The notes: generated by a model not told the origin, from the sequence alone. Shown: positions 17,808-28,617, counted from the first letter of the stretch. The stretch: DNA of 64,000 nucleotides from Pedobacter jeongneungensis (GCF_000633455.1 NZ_AYMG01000017.1:124001-188000); one strand, 5' to 3'. Translations and numbers: made by a program.

Positions 17808-19439
17808 ATGCAGTTCGAAATGTTAAAAGATAAGTCTTCAATCATCAAAGTAATTGGTGTTGGAGGCGGTGGCGGCAACGCAGTGAACCATATGTACCTT
17901 TCAGGTATCACTGGTGTGGATTTTATTATTTGTAATACAGATGCCCAGGCTTTGGAATCTAGCCCTATACCTAACAAGGTACAATTAGGCGCTAGTTTAA
18001 CCGAAGGTATGGGGGCTGGTTCTATCCCTGAGGTTGGTAAAAACTCGGCGATAGAAAATATAGATGATATTAAGGCGATGTTAGGTAATACCACCAAAAT
18101 GCTTTTTATTACAGCAGGAATGGGTGGTGGTACCGGTACAGGAGCTTCTCCGATTATTGCCAAAGCCGCTAAAGAACTTGATATTTTAACTGTGGCCATC
18201 ATCACCACGCCATTTTCTTTCGAAGGAAAGAGACGTAGGTTACAAGCTGATGAAGGAATGGAAGAGTTAAAGAAATATGTAGATTCTTACCTGGTGATCT
18301 CTAACGATCGCCTGCGCGAAATTTTCGGAAACTTAACTCTTGGTTCTGCTTTCGGTCAGGCCGATGATATTTTAACAACTGCTGCAAAAGGTATCGCAGA
18401 GATCATTACTGTTCCGGGTTATATCAACGTGGATTTTAAGGATGTGCGTACCGTAATGAAAGATAGTGGTGTAGCCATTATGGGTAGCTTTGCTGCCGAA
18501 GGTGAAGATCGTGCCTTACAGGCAGTAGAAGGCGCTTTAGCTTCTCCACTTTTAAAAGACAATGAAATTGAAGGTGCCCGTTACATTCTATTGAATATCA
18601 GCTCTGGCTTACGTGAAGTAACAATGGATGAAGTTTCGATCATTACCGATTACATCCAGGAAAAAGCAGGCTTATCTGCCGATTTGATCTGGGGTAACTG
18701 TACAGACGAATCTTTGAGTGACAAACTTTCGGTTACCATCATTGCTACCGGATTCCAGACTTCAGAAGAACGCGTAAAAGAAGAAAAAAATAAAAAGAAA
18801 ATATCACTTTTAACACCAGAAGAAGCGCCATTGGTTCGCCCTGTTGAACCTGTAAATTCTTTTATGCAGCCAAAAGAGGTTCCTTCTTATGAGCCTGTTT
18901 TGAAAGTTAAAGAAGAAGTTTCTCAGGCAGATCTTTTTGGTGGAATGTTCAATAAATCTGAAGCTCAAAAAAATCAGGAGCCTGAGAATAATGTGGTTCG
19001 CCATACTTTAATGGAAGAAGAGCCGCAAGTTGAAGAAGCACAGGAAACCGGATTTGAATTTGAGGTAAAACTGGCCGAAACCAATTTTGTGTTCGAAACA
19101 CCAGTAGCTCAGATGCCGCCAATGCCAGAGCCTGAACCAGAAATCGAATTGCCGGTTGTTGGTTTAGACGATGATAAAAGCGACGAATCGATGGAAGAGC
19201 AGCTGAAAAAATCTAAAGAACGTATCTTACGTTTAAAAGATTTAAGCATGAAATTGCGCACCACCAATGGTTTACAAGAACTGGAAAATGAACCTGCTTA
19301 CAAACGTAAGCAAATGCAGTTGCAACAGGTACAGCATTCGTCTGAATCGCAGGTGAGCCGCTTTACTTTAAGCAACGATCAGGATGGCGGTACAGAGATC
19401 AGACCGAACAATTCTTTCTTGCACGATAACGTTGATTAG
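17808..19439 (+). CDS. ftsZ: cell-division GTPase FtsZ
   Basis: Tubulin-like GTPase forming the Z ring. The ATG at 17808 (MQFEMLKDKSSIIKVIGVGG) is taken as start; a TTG at 17757 would add 17 residues and lies 7 bases after the paired repeat region. GTPase domain: VGGGGGNAVNHM (about 17-28) and tubulin signature MGGGTGTGASP (about 104-114). The polymerisation T7 region is VDFKDVRTVM. After about residue 320 comes a ~220-residue acidic linker, longer than in E. coli, and a conserved end ITEIRPNNSFLHDNVD-like peptide (here TEIRPNNSFLHDNVD). A strong terminator follows, closing the dcw operon. Confidence 0.96.
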   Translation: MQFEMLKDKSSIIKVIGVGGGGGNAVNHMYLSGITGVDFIICNTDAQALESSPIPNKVQLGASLTEGMGAGSIPEVGKNSAIENIDDIKAMLGNTTKMLFITAGMGGGTGTGASPIIAKAAKELDILTVAIITTPFSFEGKRRRLQADEGMEELKKYVDSYLVISNDRLREIFGNLTLGSAFGQADDILTTAAKGIAEIITVPGYINVDFKDVRTVMKDSGVAIMGSFAAEGEDRALQAVEGALASPLLKDNEIEGARYILLNISSGLREVTMDEVSIITDYIQEKAGLSADLIWGNCTDESLSDKLSVTIIATGFQTSEERVKEEKNKKKISLLTPEEAPLVRPVEPVNSFMQPKEVPSYEPVLKVKEEVSQADLFGGMFNKSEAQKNQEPENNVVRHTLMEEEPQVEEAQETGFEFEVKLAETNFVFETPVAQMPPMPEPEPEIELPVVGLDDDKSDESMEEQLKKSKERILRLKDLSMKLRTTNGLQELENEPAYKRKQMQLQQVQHSSESQVSRFTLSNDQDGGTEIRPNNSFLHDNVD

Positions 19440-19459
19440 ATCAAACCAAATATAATTTT

Positions 19460-19487
19460 AAAGCCCCGATGTAAAACCGGGGCTTTT
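19460..19487 (+). terminator. rho-independent terminator after ftsZ
   Basis: AAAGCCCCG and CGGGGCTTT pair across a 9-base loop, followed by TTTTT. It lies 20 bases past the ftsZ stop and marks the end of the dcw operon. Confidence 0.9.
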
Positions 19488-19544
19488 TTGGCATAAAATT
19501 AGCGTGTTAAAAAATCTTAATTGACACCTAAAAGATCAAGTTGG

Positions 19545-19575
19545 TTGATTTTAAGACGAATAAAGCTTAAATTTG
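19545..19575 (+). promoter_or_regulatory. Bacteroidota-type promoter for the alpha-oxoamine synthase
   Basis: TTG at 19545-19547, a 20-base spacer and TAAATTTG at 19568-19575 match the sigma-ABfr consensus (TTG...TAnnTTTG). Because the -7 element covers the TTG at 19573, translation cannot begin there; this pushes the start to the TTG at 19609. Confidence 0.75.
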
Positions 19576-19608
19576 CAAAATTCTTATTATAAAAAAACAG
19601 ATAATACA

Positions 19609-20850
19609 TTGGATATATTTGATAAAATAGCAAAACACATGGGGCCGCTTGGTCAACACCAGAAATGGTCTCATGGGTATTTCTCTTTTCCAAAATTAGA
19701 GGGAGAAATTGCACCTCACATGCAGTTTCGCGGAAAAGAGCATTTGGTTTGGAGCTTAAACAACTATTTAGGTTTAGCCAATCACCCGGAAGTTAGAAAG
19801 GCAGATGAAGAAGCTGCAGCTAAATTCGGTATGGCTTACCCGATGGGTGCCCGAATGATGAGCGGTAACTCTAACTATCACGAGCAGTTAGAGCAAGAAC
19901 TTGCAGAATTTGTTGGCAAGCCTGATGCATTTTTATTAAACTATGGTTATCAGGGCATGGTATCCATTATCGATACTTTAGTTGATCGGAATGATGTAGT
20001 AGTGTATGATGCCGAATCTCACGCCTGTATTGTAGATGGTTTACGTTTGCATATGGGTAAACGCTTTGTTTACAAACATAACGATATAGAAAGTGCACGT
20101 AAACAATTAGAGCGTGCTACAAAGCTTGTTGAAGAAACAGGTGGTGGTATTCTTTTAATTACTGAAGGTGTTTTCGGAATGAGCGGTGCCCAGGGAAAAT
20201 TAAAAGAAATTGTTGAGCTTAAAAAAGAATTCAATTTTCGTATCCTGGTTGATGATGCACATGGTTTTGGTACGATGGGTAAAACTGGTGCAGGTACACA
20301 CGAAGCACAGGATTGTATCGATGGTATTGATGTTTACTTTGGTACTTTTGCAAAATCTATGGCGGGTATTGGTGCTTTCGTAGCTTCAACAGAACAGATT
20401 ACCAACTTTTTAAGGTATAACATGCGTTCTCAAACATTTGCTAAGGCATTGCCAATGCCAATGGTAATCGGTTTATTAAAGCGCTTAGAATTGCTGAAAA
20501 GCCAGCCTGAGTTGAAAGATAAACTTTGGGAAATCGCCATGACTTTACAAAAAGGTTTACGCGAACGTGGTTTCGACTTAGGTGTTACCGATTCGGTAGT
20601 TACCCCTGTTTTCTTAAAAGGAGAACTTTCTGATGCCACGGCAATTACCTACGATTTACGCGAAAACTATAGCATTTTCTGTTCAATTGTTGTATATCCG
20701 GTAATTCCAAAAGGAATGATCGAATTACGTTTAATTCCTACTGCAGTTCATACATTGGAAGACGTACAACGTACTTTAGATGCTTTTAGCGAAGTAGCCG
20801 AAAAATTAGAAAACGGATACTATAAGGAGAATCTTTTCGCAACTGTTTAA
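19609..20850 (+). CDS. alpha-oxoamine synthase family PLP enzyme (Spt/KBL/BioF-like)
   Basis: Fold-type I PLP enzyme that condenses an amino acid with an acyl-CoA, releasing CO2. The substrate is not determined by sequence: serine palmitoyltransferase, cysteate acyltransferase and 2-amino-3-ketobutyrate CoA ligase are all possible; the first two fit the sphingolipids or sulfonolipids of this phylum. The family core is present: NNYLGLANHPEV, GARMMSGN, VDDAHGFGTMGKTGAG (Asp binding the pyridine N) and GTFAKSMAGIGAFVAS with the PLP lysine. The TTG at 19609 (MDIFDKIAKHMGPLG) is chosen because the promoter overlaps the upstream TTG. 413 residues. Terminator at both sides, so monocistronic. Confidence 0.85.
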   Translation: MDIFDKIAKHMGPLGQHQKWSHGYFSFPKLEGEIAPHMQFRGKEHLVWSLNNYLGLANHPEVRKADEEAAAKFGMAYPMGARMMSGNSNYHEQLEQELAEFVGKPDAFLLNYGYQGMVSIIDTLVDRNDVVVYDAESHACIVDGLRLHMGKRFVYKHNDIESARKQLERATKLVEETGGGILLITEGVFGMSGAQGKLKEIVELKKEFNFRILVDDAHGFGTMGKTGAGTHEAQDCIDGIDVYFGTFAKSMAGIGAFVASTEQITNFLRYNMRSQTFAKALPMPMVIGLLKRLELLKSQPELKDKLWEIAMTLQKGLRERGFDLGVTDSVVTPVFLKGELSDATAITYDLRENYSIFCSIVVYPVIPKGMIELRLIPTAVHTLEDVQRTLDAFSEVAEKLENGYYKENLFATV

Positions 20851-20868
20851 AATCACCTAAAATTTTAC

Positions 20869-20903
20869 AAAGCCCTTTAAATGCATTTAAAGGGCTTTTT
20901 TAT
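20869..20903 (+). terminator. rho-independent terminator
   Basis: A perfect 30-base palindrome (AAAGCCCTTTAAATG and its complement) followed by TTTATTTTT, 18 bases after the alpha-oxoamine synthase stop. Confidence 0.88.
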
Positions 20904-20916
20904 TTTTGTTGTTTTT

Positions 20917-20979
20917 TATAAAATACTGATTTTTAGTATTTTATATTGTTTTTCTGTCGCTTTTATGTTTATAAACATA
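20917..20979. promoter_or_regulatory. two perfect inverted repeats upstream of the Hc1-like gene
   Basis: TATAAAATACT (20917-20927) pairs with AGTATTTTATA (20935-20945). Then TATGTTTATAAACATA (20964-20979) is a 16-bp perfect palindrome. Both lie in the 260-base gap before the 58-residue Hc1-like gene and may be operators; the region has no coding frame I believe. Confidence 0.5.
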
Positions 20980-21110
20980 CTAAATGTGGAAAAAAACGAT
21001 TTAGAAGGCCGTTTTTTATTGCACCAAAAATTTTTTTATTTCAGTAAACCCTTTAAATTAGAGTAGAAAATTAAAAATCAAACCTTAAAAGAACCATAAA
21101 TTAATTAAAA

Positions 21111-21287
21111 ATGAAAAAATTCGAAGAAGTAAAGAGTTTAGTGACAGCTTTGGAAGCTGATGCAGACAAATTTTATAACAAAGGTAACAGCGCTGCTGGT
21201 ACCCGTGTACGTAAAGGTATGCAGGATCTGAAAAATTTAGCTCAGGCGATCCGTTTGGAAGTACAAGACACTAAAAACAAAGCTTAA
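21111..21287 (+). CDS. histone H1-like Hc1 family protein
   Basis: A 58-residue Lys-rich helical protein, MKKFEEVKSLVTALEADADK then FYNKGNSAAGTRVRKGMQDL and a short tail. It matches the small Hc1-like proteins common in Bacteroidota, named after chlamydial Hc1, which binds and compacts DNA. Nucleoid binding here is inferred from family only. ATG preceded by an A-rich leader, no Shine-Dalgarno. Strong terminator 23 bases downstream. Confidence 0.85.
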   Translation: MKKFEEVKSLVTALEADADKFYNKGNSAAGTRVRKGMQDLKNLAQAIRLEVQDTKNKA

Positions 21288-21309
21288 CAATCAAAATATT
21301 TTTATCTGA

Positions 21310-21337
21310 GCCTTGGGATATTTCCTGAGGCTTTTTT
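21310..21337 (+). terminator. rho-independent terminator after the Hc1-like gene
   Basis: GCCTTGGGA and TCCTGAGGC pair over nine positions (two G-U pairs), followed by TTTTTT. Confidence 0.85.
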
Positions 21338-21577
21338 GTTTAACACAATTTTGAAAAACTTGTAGTGCATAAACATGTTAAATATTGTAAAATATATAAG
21401 ACAATTTATCATTGATTAGGTAATTTGTTAGCTTTCTTCTTTTACAAACCGTATATTCATTTCGGTTAATTCGGCTAAGAATCCAAAATTTAAACTTCAC
21501 TACTTAAGCATTATTATTGCCTGGCATTTAATTGTAAAACATAACAGAATACCAAACCGCTCTCAAAAAGATATCCG

Positions 21578-21601
21578 GTTTATCTGGCTACTCAGATAAA
21601 C
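21578..21601. promoter_or_regulatory. inverted repeat upstream of the Crp-AraC regulator
   Basis: GTTTATCTG and CAGATAAAC form a perfect 9-bp inverted repeat with a 6-base centre, 34 bases before the GTG start. It could be an autoregulatory operator or a leader hairpin. The remainder of the 348-base gap 21288-21635 shows only the preceding terminator. Confidence 0.45.
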
Positions 21602-21635
21602 ATGTATAAATAATTAACATTATTAACGGTATTAA

Positions 21636-22616
21636 GTGTCAGATTTACATTATAATCGAGCAAATAGCGAAGACGTCGGGCTTATCCTGGATGTTATGCG
21701 CACCGTACATCCCGTAGATGTTAAATTAACCGAAGCGTTTGATAAACACCTTTTGCGTTTAAAGATAAAAAAGGGACAGATCCTTTTCAGGGAAGACGAA
21801 GTGTGTGAGTACATGTATTTTATTGTGAAAGGTGCGTTAATGGGTTGTACTACACATAATAAGCAAAAAATTACCACTTATATATCTGTTGAATTTGATT
21901 TTGTTAGTTCCATCTCCGGCCTCCATGGATCTGATTACTCCAAAGAATATGTGGTGGCTGTTGAAGATACCGAATTGTTGGCCATGCACAATAATGAGCT
22001 TAACCAGCTCTTCGAATATCATTTCGAACTAAATTACATTTTCAGGGTAGTTTTGGAAAAATATTACAAAGATGCCCAGCAACGTGCACATATTATACGC
22101 GTAGGAAATGCAAAAGAAAGATATCTCTATTTTGCCAAAACCAATCCAGGTTATTTAGACCGTTTGCCTTTAGAGCTGATCGCCTCCCTTCTGAATGTTA
22201 AAACTTCAACGCTCTTGTCCATAAGAAAAAGCTTTTCTCTTTCTAAAGATCATGCAGAAGAGCTTCAGGAATGGGGACAAAAGTTAGAGTTGTATGTTAA
22301 TAAACATCAGTCATTCCGTAATAAGAATATCAGGCTTCAATCCCTTGCCCTTGATATAGGAATTAGTAGTCACAGGCTTTCTGTTGTATTAAACAACTAT
22401 TTTAATAAGAGTTTTATCGATTACATTAATCAATACCGCATTAACTGGATTAAAGACAGCATCAGAAATCCACAAATCATGCAAAACTTTACCTTAGAGG
22501 CATTGGCCTACAGCGCCGGCTTCTCGTCACGTAGTGCCTTTTATAGCGCTTTTAAAAAGCTTGTTGGAATGAGCCCGGTAGCGTACTTAAAAAACCTCTC
22601 TGATGAAAAACGTTAG
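21636..22616 (+). CDS. transcriptional regulator: cyclic-nucleotide-binding-like domain fused to AraC-type HTH
   Basis: Residues ~35-135 read as a Crp-type beta-roll (LRLKIKKGQILFREDEVCEYMYFIVKGALMGCTT), followed by a long helix and a linker domain. Residues ~225-325 form an AraC-family double HTH (LQSLALDIGISSHRLSVVLNNYFNKSFIDYINQYR, then FTLEALAYSAGFSSRSAFYSAFKKLVGMSPVAYL). Crp domains normally pair with their own winged helix, so this arrangement is unusual. The GTG at 21636 is used; an ATG at 21696 is an alternative just before the sensor domain. The inducer and targets are unknown. A hairpin overlaps its stop codon. Confidence 0.8.
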   Translation: MSDLHYNRANSEDVGLILDVMRTVHPVDVKLTEAFDKHLLRLKIKKGQILFREDEVCEYMYFIVKGALMGCTTHNKQKITTYISVEFDFVSSISGLHGSDYSKEYVVAVEDTELLAMHNNELNQLFEYHFELNYIFRVVLEKYYKDAQQRAHIIRVGNAKERYLYFAKTNPGYLDRLPLELIASLLNVKTSTLLSIRKSFSLSKDHAEELQEWGQKLELYVNKHQSFRNKNIRLQSLALDIGISSHRLSVVLNNYFNKSFIDYINQYRINWIKDSIRNPQIMQNFTLEALAYSAGFSSRSAFYSAFKKLVGMSPVAYLKNLSDEKR

Positions 22617-22630
22617 CTTAACGTTTTTGT
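22608..22630 (+). terminator. hairpin overlapping the stop of the Crp-AraC gene
   Basis: AAACGTTA and TAACGTTT pair across GCT, then TTG and a later T-run. The left arm contains the TAG stop codon at 22614-22616. Confidence 0.5.
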
Positions 22631-22802
22631 TACGTAAACACTTGCCAGAGGTACTTTTTTTGATATAGTTGTGTTGATTTATAATACAGGACAAACTTGT
22701 TTCTGCATTATAGGTAATAAGCATTTTGTTTAATTAATTTAGTATATCAAACATACACTATAGAATTTATAGGTTAATAAAATTGCTAAAATTGATTAAA
22801 CT

Positions 22803-23285
22803 ATGATTAGAATTATGCGCTCATCAGATTGGGACGAAGTCAGTGCTATTTATCGGGAAGGAATCGAAACAGGTACTGCAAGTTTTAGAAGCCCGGATAT
22901 TTCCTGGAAAGACTGGGATTCATCACACCTTAAAGCCTGCAGATTTGTGGCTTTACAAAATAAAGAAATTATAGGTTGGAGTGCGCTTTTGCCAGTATTA
23001 GCCAATTATGATGTTGGTGGGGTTGGAGAAATTGAGGTGTATGTTAAACCTGGTTACAAAGGGCAAGGGATTGGTTCTTCTTTATTAAATGCTTTAATTA
23101 CTGAAAGCGAAAACAAAGGTATCTGGATGCTTCAGGCGGGTATCTTCCTTCAGAATTCTGCTTTGTTAAAAATCCATGAAAAGGCTGGCTTTAGGGTAGT
23201 AGGGTATCGAGAGAAAATAGGTAAAGCAAAAGGCGTATGGCAGGATAATCTGCTAATGGAAAGAAGAAATAAATTAATTGCCTGA
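22803..23285 (+). CDS. GNAT N-acetyltransferase, phosphinothricin/methionine-sulfoximine type
   Basis: Acetyl-CoA-dependent transferase of the Pat/Bar/MnaT group, which acetylates phosphinothricin, methionine sulfoximine or related amino acids. The 160 residues contain IYREGIETGTASFR near the N-terminus (substrate loop of this subgroup), GEIEVYVKPGYKGQGIGSSLL (acetyl-CoA pyrophosphate loop, about 77-98) and GFRVVGYREKIGKAKGVWQDNLLMER. The actual substrate cannot be told. ATG at 22803 with A/T-rich leader; single gene followed by an intergenic repeat. Confidence 0.88.
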   Translation: MIRIMRSSDWDEVSAIYREGIETGTASFRSPDISWKDWDSSHLKACRFVALQNKEIIGWSALLPVLANYDVGGVGEIEVYVKPGYKGQGIGSSLLNALITESENKGIWMLQAGIFLQNSALLKIHEKAGFRVVGYREKIGKAKGVWQDNLLMERRNKLIA

Positions 23286-23333
23286 TCTGATAAAAAAGAA
23301 GGTTGTATTACAGAGGTAAATTTCTTTATATGC

Positions 23334-23392
23334 TGTCATGTTGAGCCGGTCGAAACACATTAAACAAGTCCTTCGACAAGCTCAGGATGACA
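23334..23392. repeat. TGTCATnnTGAGC...GCTCAGGATGACA intergenic palindrome
   Basis: TGTCATGTTGAGC (23334-23346) and GCTCAGGATGACA (23380-23392) pair at 11 of 13 positions, continued inward by GGTCGAA and TTCGAC. This is the widespread CTTCGACAAGCTCAG-type intergenic element. It lies between the GNAT gene and a convergent lipoprotein gene. Confidence 0.65.
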
Positions 23393-23423
23393 AATCTATA
23401 TTTCTAATAGGTTCCCTTTTTTT

Positions 23424-23714
23424 CTACCTGATAAATTTATAATCATCAATTCGATCTGATTTAACAAATCGGCTCAATTTTCCCTGATAAAAATAAAAGA
23501 AGGTATATGGTTCTGGCTTAGGAATGAATGTTGTAGAGATACTGCGGTATATATTTGTACCATCATCACTAGCCAACATCAATTCAGCAGACCGGTTAAC
23601 CCGTTTAAATTCATTTTCTGGCATACCAATAGTAATAGAAGATTCTTGGTACGACCTGCTTTTGCAGCCCATGGCCATTATTGCCACCAGGCCAATTAAA
23701 ATTAATTTTCTCAT
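23424..23714 (-). CDS. small predicted lipoprotein, unknown function
   Basis: 96 residues. The first 17 form a lipoprotein signal, MRKLILIGLVAIMAMGCKS, with Cys17 as the likely lipid site. The rest contains SSITIGMPENEFKRVNRSAE, reminiscent of the SmpA/BamE-like start in which a short helix follows IGMPxxE, then YTFFYFYQGKLSRF. I do not assign a family. Alone between a repeat and a 200-base gap before dapA. Confidence 0.7.
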   Translation of the reverse strand: MRKLILIGLVAIMAMGCKSRSYQESSITIGMPENEFKRVNRSAELMLASDDGTNIYRSISTTFIPKPEPYTFFYFYQGKLSRFVKSDRIDDYKFIR

Positions 23715-23860
23715 TGTGTGTGTTTATTTGTGTGTGGAGAAACGCAATTCAATAATAATGCCCTGAACGACACTAAGACATCTATCAAACTAAAATTTTT
23801 GTTTTTAGTTCTAATGTGTTGATTATGAGTTTATTTCTTTTGGTAATTTTTTATTTACAC

Positions 23861-23912
23861 AAAAAAACAGACTGCTATCTTTTGCACTTTTAGCAAAATC
23901 AAACAGTCTGTT
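23861..23912 (-). terminator. terminator after dapA
   Basis: Read on the minus strand, AACAGACTG and CAGTCTGTT enclose a second stem (TTTTGC and GCAAAA) and are followed by a run of T. It starts 24 bases past the dapA stop. Confidence 0.8.
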
Positions 23913-23936
23913 CCTGAATATTATCGTTTATAGGGA

Positions 23937-24824
23937 TTAAGCTACTACACTTAATTTTTCTACCTCTGCTATAATTAATTGTTCTAAGGCCGAAGAAGCT
24001 TTAACCAATGGCAATCGCACGGTATCTCCACAAATACCAAGGTGTTTAAGTGCGGCTTTAACTCCGGCAGGATTACCTTCTGCAAAAGCCAAACGAGTAA
24101 ACTCAATTAAGCTTAAATGTGCAGGTAAAGCTGCTTTATAATCGCCGGCCAGGCACAGGTTTACCATATCGGTAAACTGTTTAGGCAATGCATTTCCGAT
24201 TACCGATATAATACCGGCCGCTCCTAAAGCAATCATGGGTAAAGTAACCGGATCATCGCCTGAGATTAAAAGAAAATCTTTAGGTTTATCTCTCATAATC
24301 TGGTTAAACTGATCAAAACTTCCTGAAGCTTCCTTTGTTGCAATGATGTTTTTAAAATCATGTGCCAGTCTGCAGGTTGTTTCCGGACTCATATTGCTCC
24401 CGGTACGGCCTGGTACATTGTATAAAATCAGATCCAGAGGAGAAATTTCAGCTAAATGTTTATAGTGCTGATAAATGCCTTCCTGTGTGGGTTTATTGTA
24501 ATAAGGACTAACCGATAAAATGGCGCTGTAACCTGTGGTATCGAATGATTTAATGTCTTCAGCAACAGCAAGTGTATTGTTACCCCCAATTCCGGCAACC
24601 AATGGTAATCTGTTATTGTTAATTTCAGCAGTATAGGCCCACACCTTCTTCTTCTCGTCCTTGGTCATTGTAGCGGTTTCGCCGGTTGTACCTAAAGAAA
24701 CGAGGTAATCTATCCCTCCGTCTACCAAATGATTAATCAGGTTTTTTAAGCCATTATAATCAACTGATCCATCTGTGTTGAAAGGCGTAACCAATGCTAC
24801 ACCAGTACCCTGAAATTTGTTCAT
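23937..24824 (-). CDS. dapA: 4-hydroxy-tetrahydrodipicolinate synthase
   Basis: Condenses pyruvate with aspartate semialdehyde, the first step toward diaminopimelate and lysine; this supplies the DAP used by MurE. The 295-residue TIM barrel has GTTGETATM (about 45-53), YNVPGRTGSNM with the proton-relay Tyr (about 135), and the Schiff-base lysine in IATKEASGSFDQ (about 163). ATG at 24824. Divided from ligA by a repeat-containing 242-base gap; own terminator downstream. Confidence 0.96.
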   Translation of the reverse strand: MNKFQGTGVALVTPFNTDGSVDYNGLKNLINHLVDGGIDYLVSLGTTGETATMTKDEKKKVWAYTAEINNNRLPLVAGIGGNNTLAVAEDIKSFDTTGYSAILSVSPYYNKPTQEGIYQHYKHLAEISPLDLILYNVPGRTGSNMSPETTCRLAHDFKNIIATKEASGSFDQFNQIMRDKPKDFLLISGDDPVTLPMIALGAAGIISVIGNALPKQFTDMVNLCLAGDYKAALPAHLSLIEFTRLAFAEGNPAGVKAALKHLGICGDTVRLPLVKASSALEQLIIAEVEKLSVVA

Positions 24825-24847
24825 TATATAATTTTACTTTTTGTTTT

Positions 24848-25063
24848 TACCACGGAACCACGAAGGTAACGAGGTTTTATCTTTTGTTTTTACAAACAGT
24901 TTAATTTTTTACCACTAAGCCACAAAGGCACCAAGGTTTTGTTTTTTATAAATAGCCATTTATGATTAGCAATTTCATTCATCCCTTAAAGTTTTAAAAT
25001 GGTTTTTAAAGCAATAGGGATACTTTTAATTAATTAACTTTGTGTTTTCGTGCCTTTGTGGTA
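24848..25063. repeat. TACCAC(AA)GGCACnAAGG repeat cluster between ligA and dapA
   Basis: Two direct units (TACCACGGAACCACGAAGG from 24848 and TACCACTAAGCCACAAAGGC from 24910) are followed by an inverted one (CTTTGTGTTTTCGTGCCTTT from 25038). It belongs to the same broad class of accessory intergenic repeats as the ftsW-murG gap. It occupies almost the whole 242-base gap and ends 4 bases from the ligA stop. Confidence 0.6.
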
Positions 25064-25066
25064 AAC

Positions 25067-27082
<2,016 letters not shown>

Positions 27083-27111
27083 TTACAAATATAAAAAAAG
27101 GTAAAGAGTGA

Positions 27112-28617
27112 TTAATATTTAAGTTGTAATAGTTGTAAATCTACTTTTTTGCTAAAAATACCCATACGCTCCACAAATGGGATAACAAAGCTATCATTTA
27201 ACCAACTGATATATTCTGTGTTGGCATAATATGAATTTTTTATATCATCCTTAGAGATCATATTAATTTTATTCATTTTGCCTGATTCAAGATCCATTTC
27301 GGCATATAGCGTAGCAACAGCTGTAATACCATCTGTTTGATTTGCTAACATACGCAAGGTGTTGTTTGCCAGATTGAAGGATACCTCAGAACCTTCTCCC
27401 ATGGCACTGCTGACATAATCTCGGGGAATAAATTGATGATATAAGGGCTTCATTTCACTATTATAGGCATTTATTAAAACTGACCCTTCGGAAGTTGAAG
27501 TTCCATGGCTACTACTATATACAGAGCGGGGAGAGATGGTAACCAATAATTTATCGTTGTATTCTGTGATTTGCCTAATATCCATAAACTTGCTATTGGA
27601 AAAATTTAAATCCCTGAATTTTTTATTGGCTGGTACAAAAGACTTTTGAAGTTCTTTAAGGTGATCTTTATCGAATACTTCTCTCGTTGATGTATAGGTG
27701 CCATTATTAAAATCAATTTTAGCAATTAATGTGGAACGTTCCTTATTTGCATTTTTATAAAAGATGCCAATGTAATTTACCAGGGACTTCTTGCTGCTTG
27801 CAAAACTGATTGTTGAAATATCGTCCTGACTAATTGCATCGACAGGGATGCTTACCGTTTTAAGAGGGGTTGGGGTATTACTGAGATAGATTGCCACATT
27901 ACATTTTCCCTTGGCTGCATCTACTGTACTGATAATGAAACTGCCGTCATCTCCGCAAGATGCTTTCCATGTATCGCCGTCGGGCATATCGGGTTCCATT
28001 TTTTGTATCTGCTCCAATTTGTCATTAAAGTCGATTACAGTATAGCTTTGCGACTCATTAAAATCCTTTTCCAGTTTTAATGCTGTAAAGAAACCAACAA
28101 CAGGTAATCCAATATGTACCTTTCGTTTTAAGCCTGTTAGCCTTGTAGCCATTTTAAAATAGGAGCCATCTTTGGCTATGAAGAATTCTGGTGTTTCAAC
28201 AAAATCTTTACTTCCCTCATAAATTATCTTTTCTGAAACGAGTTTGCCGGTTTTTTCTTCTAACAGATAAGCTTTAAACTGGTTGGTAAAACTTTTGAAA
28301 AAACTACGGTCAGAAGCTGCTATAATTATGACATCGTTTTTGAACTTTCCAATGGCCATTGGAAAACCAGAAAGTTCAGTTAACCACTTTTGGTTTAATT
28401 TATCATCAACGGTAACAACGGCAAAATCTGCTTTGGGAACATCAACAATCATTGCAATGGCATTGCCGGATAAATCTACTTTTGATCCGGATTTGCTATC
28501 ATAGGAAGCTTTTATATTCCAGGTAGGCTTTTTAATCACATTTACCTGCGTTTGGGCAAGGCAACTAAAATGGTAAAAAATTGATAATAGAAATAAGAAC
28601 GTTAGTTTTGTTTTCAT
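27112..28617 (-). CDS. secreted protein of unknown function
   Basis: The ATG at 28617 gives a signal peptide (MKTKLTFLFLLSIFYHFSCLAQ) and 501 residues; the longer frame start at 28728 overlaps the upstream gene and would hide the signal. The mature part is beta-rich with repeated patterns such as KADFAVVTVDDKLNQKW and KFKNDVIIIAAS, suggesting a propeller-like exported protein, but no domain is recognised. It lies between ligA and an AcpH-like gene, both on the same strand. Confidence 0.7.
   Translation of the reverse strand: MKTKLTFLFLLSIFYHFSCLAQTQVNVIKKPTWNIKASYDSKSGSKVDLSGNAIAMIVDVPKADFAVVTVDDKLNQKWLTELSGFPMAIGKFKNDVIIIAASDRSFFKSFTNQFKAYLLEEKTGKLVSEKIIYEGSKDFVETPEFFIAKDGSYFKMATRLTGLKRKVHIGLPVVGFFTALKLEKDFNESQSYTVIDFNDKLEQIQKMEPDMPDGDTWKASCGDDGSFIISTVDAAKGKCNVAIYLSNTPTPLKTVSIPVDAISQDDISTISFASSKKSLVNYIGIFYKNANKERSTLIAKIDFNNGTYTSTREVFDKDHLKELQKSFVPANKKFRDLNFSNSKFMDIRQITEYNDKLLVTISPRSVYSSSHGTSTSEGSVLINAYNSEMKPLYHQFIPRDYVSSAMGEGSEVSFNLANNTLRMLANQTDGITAVATLYAEMDLESGKMNKINMISKDDIKNSYYANTEYISWLNDSFVIPFVERMGIFSKKVDLQLLQLKY

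Noticed and set aside
20881-21066. 61-residue frame MHLKGFFIFVVFY...
   Set aside because: It begins inside the terminator palindrome of the preceding gene and reads low-complexity A/T-rich bases; no start context.
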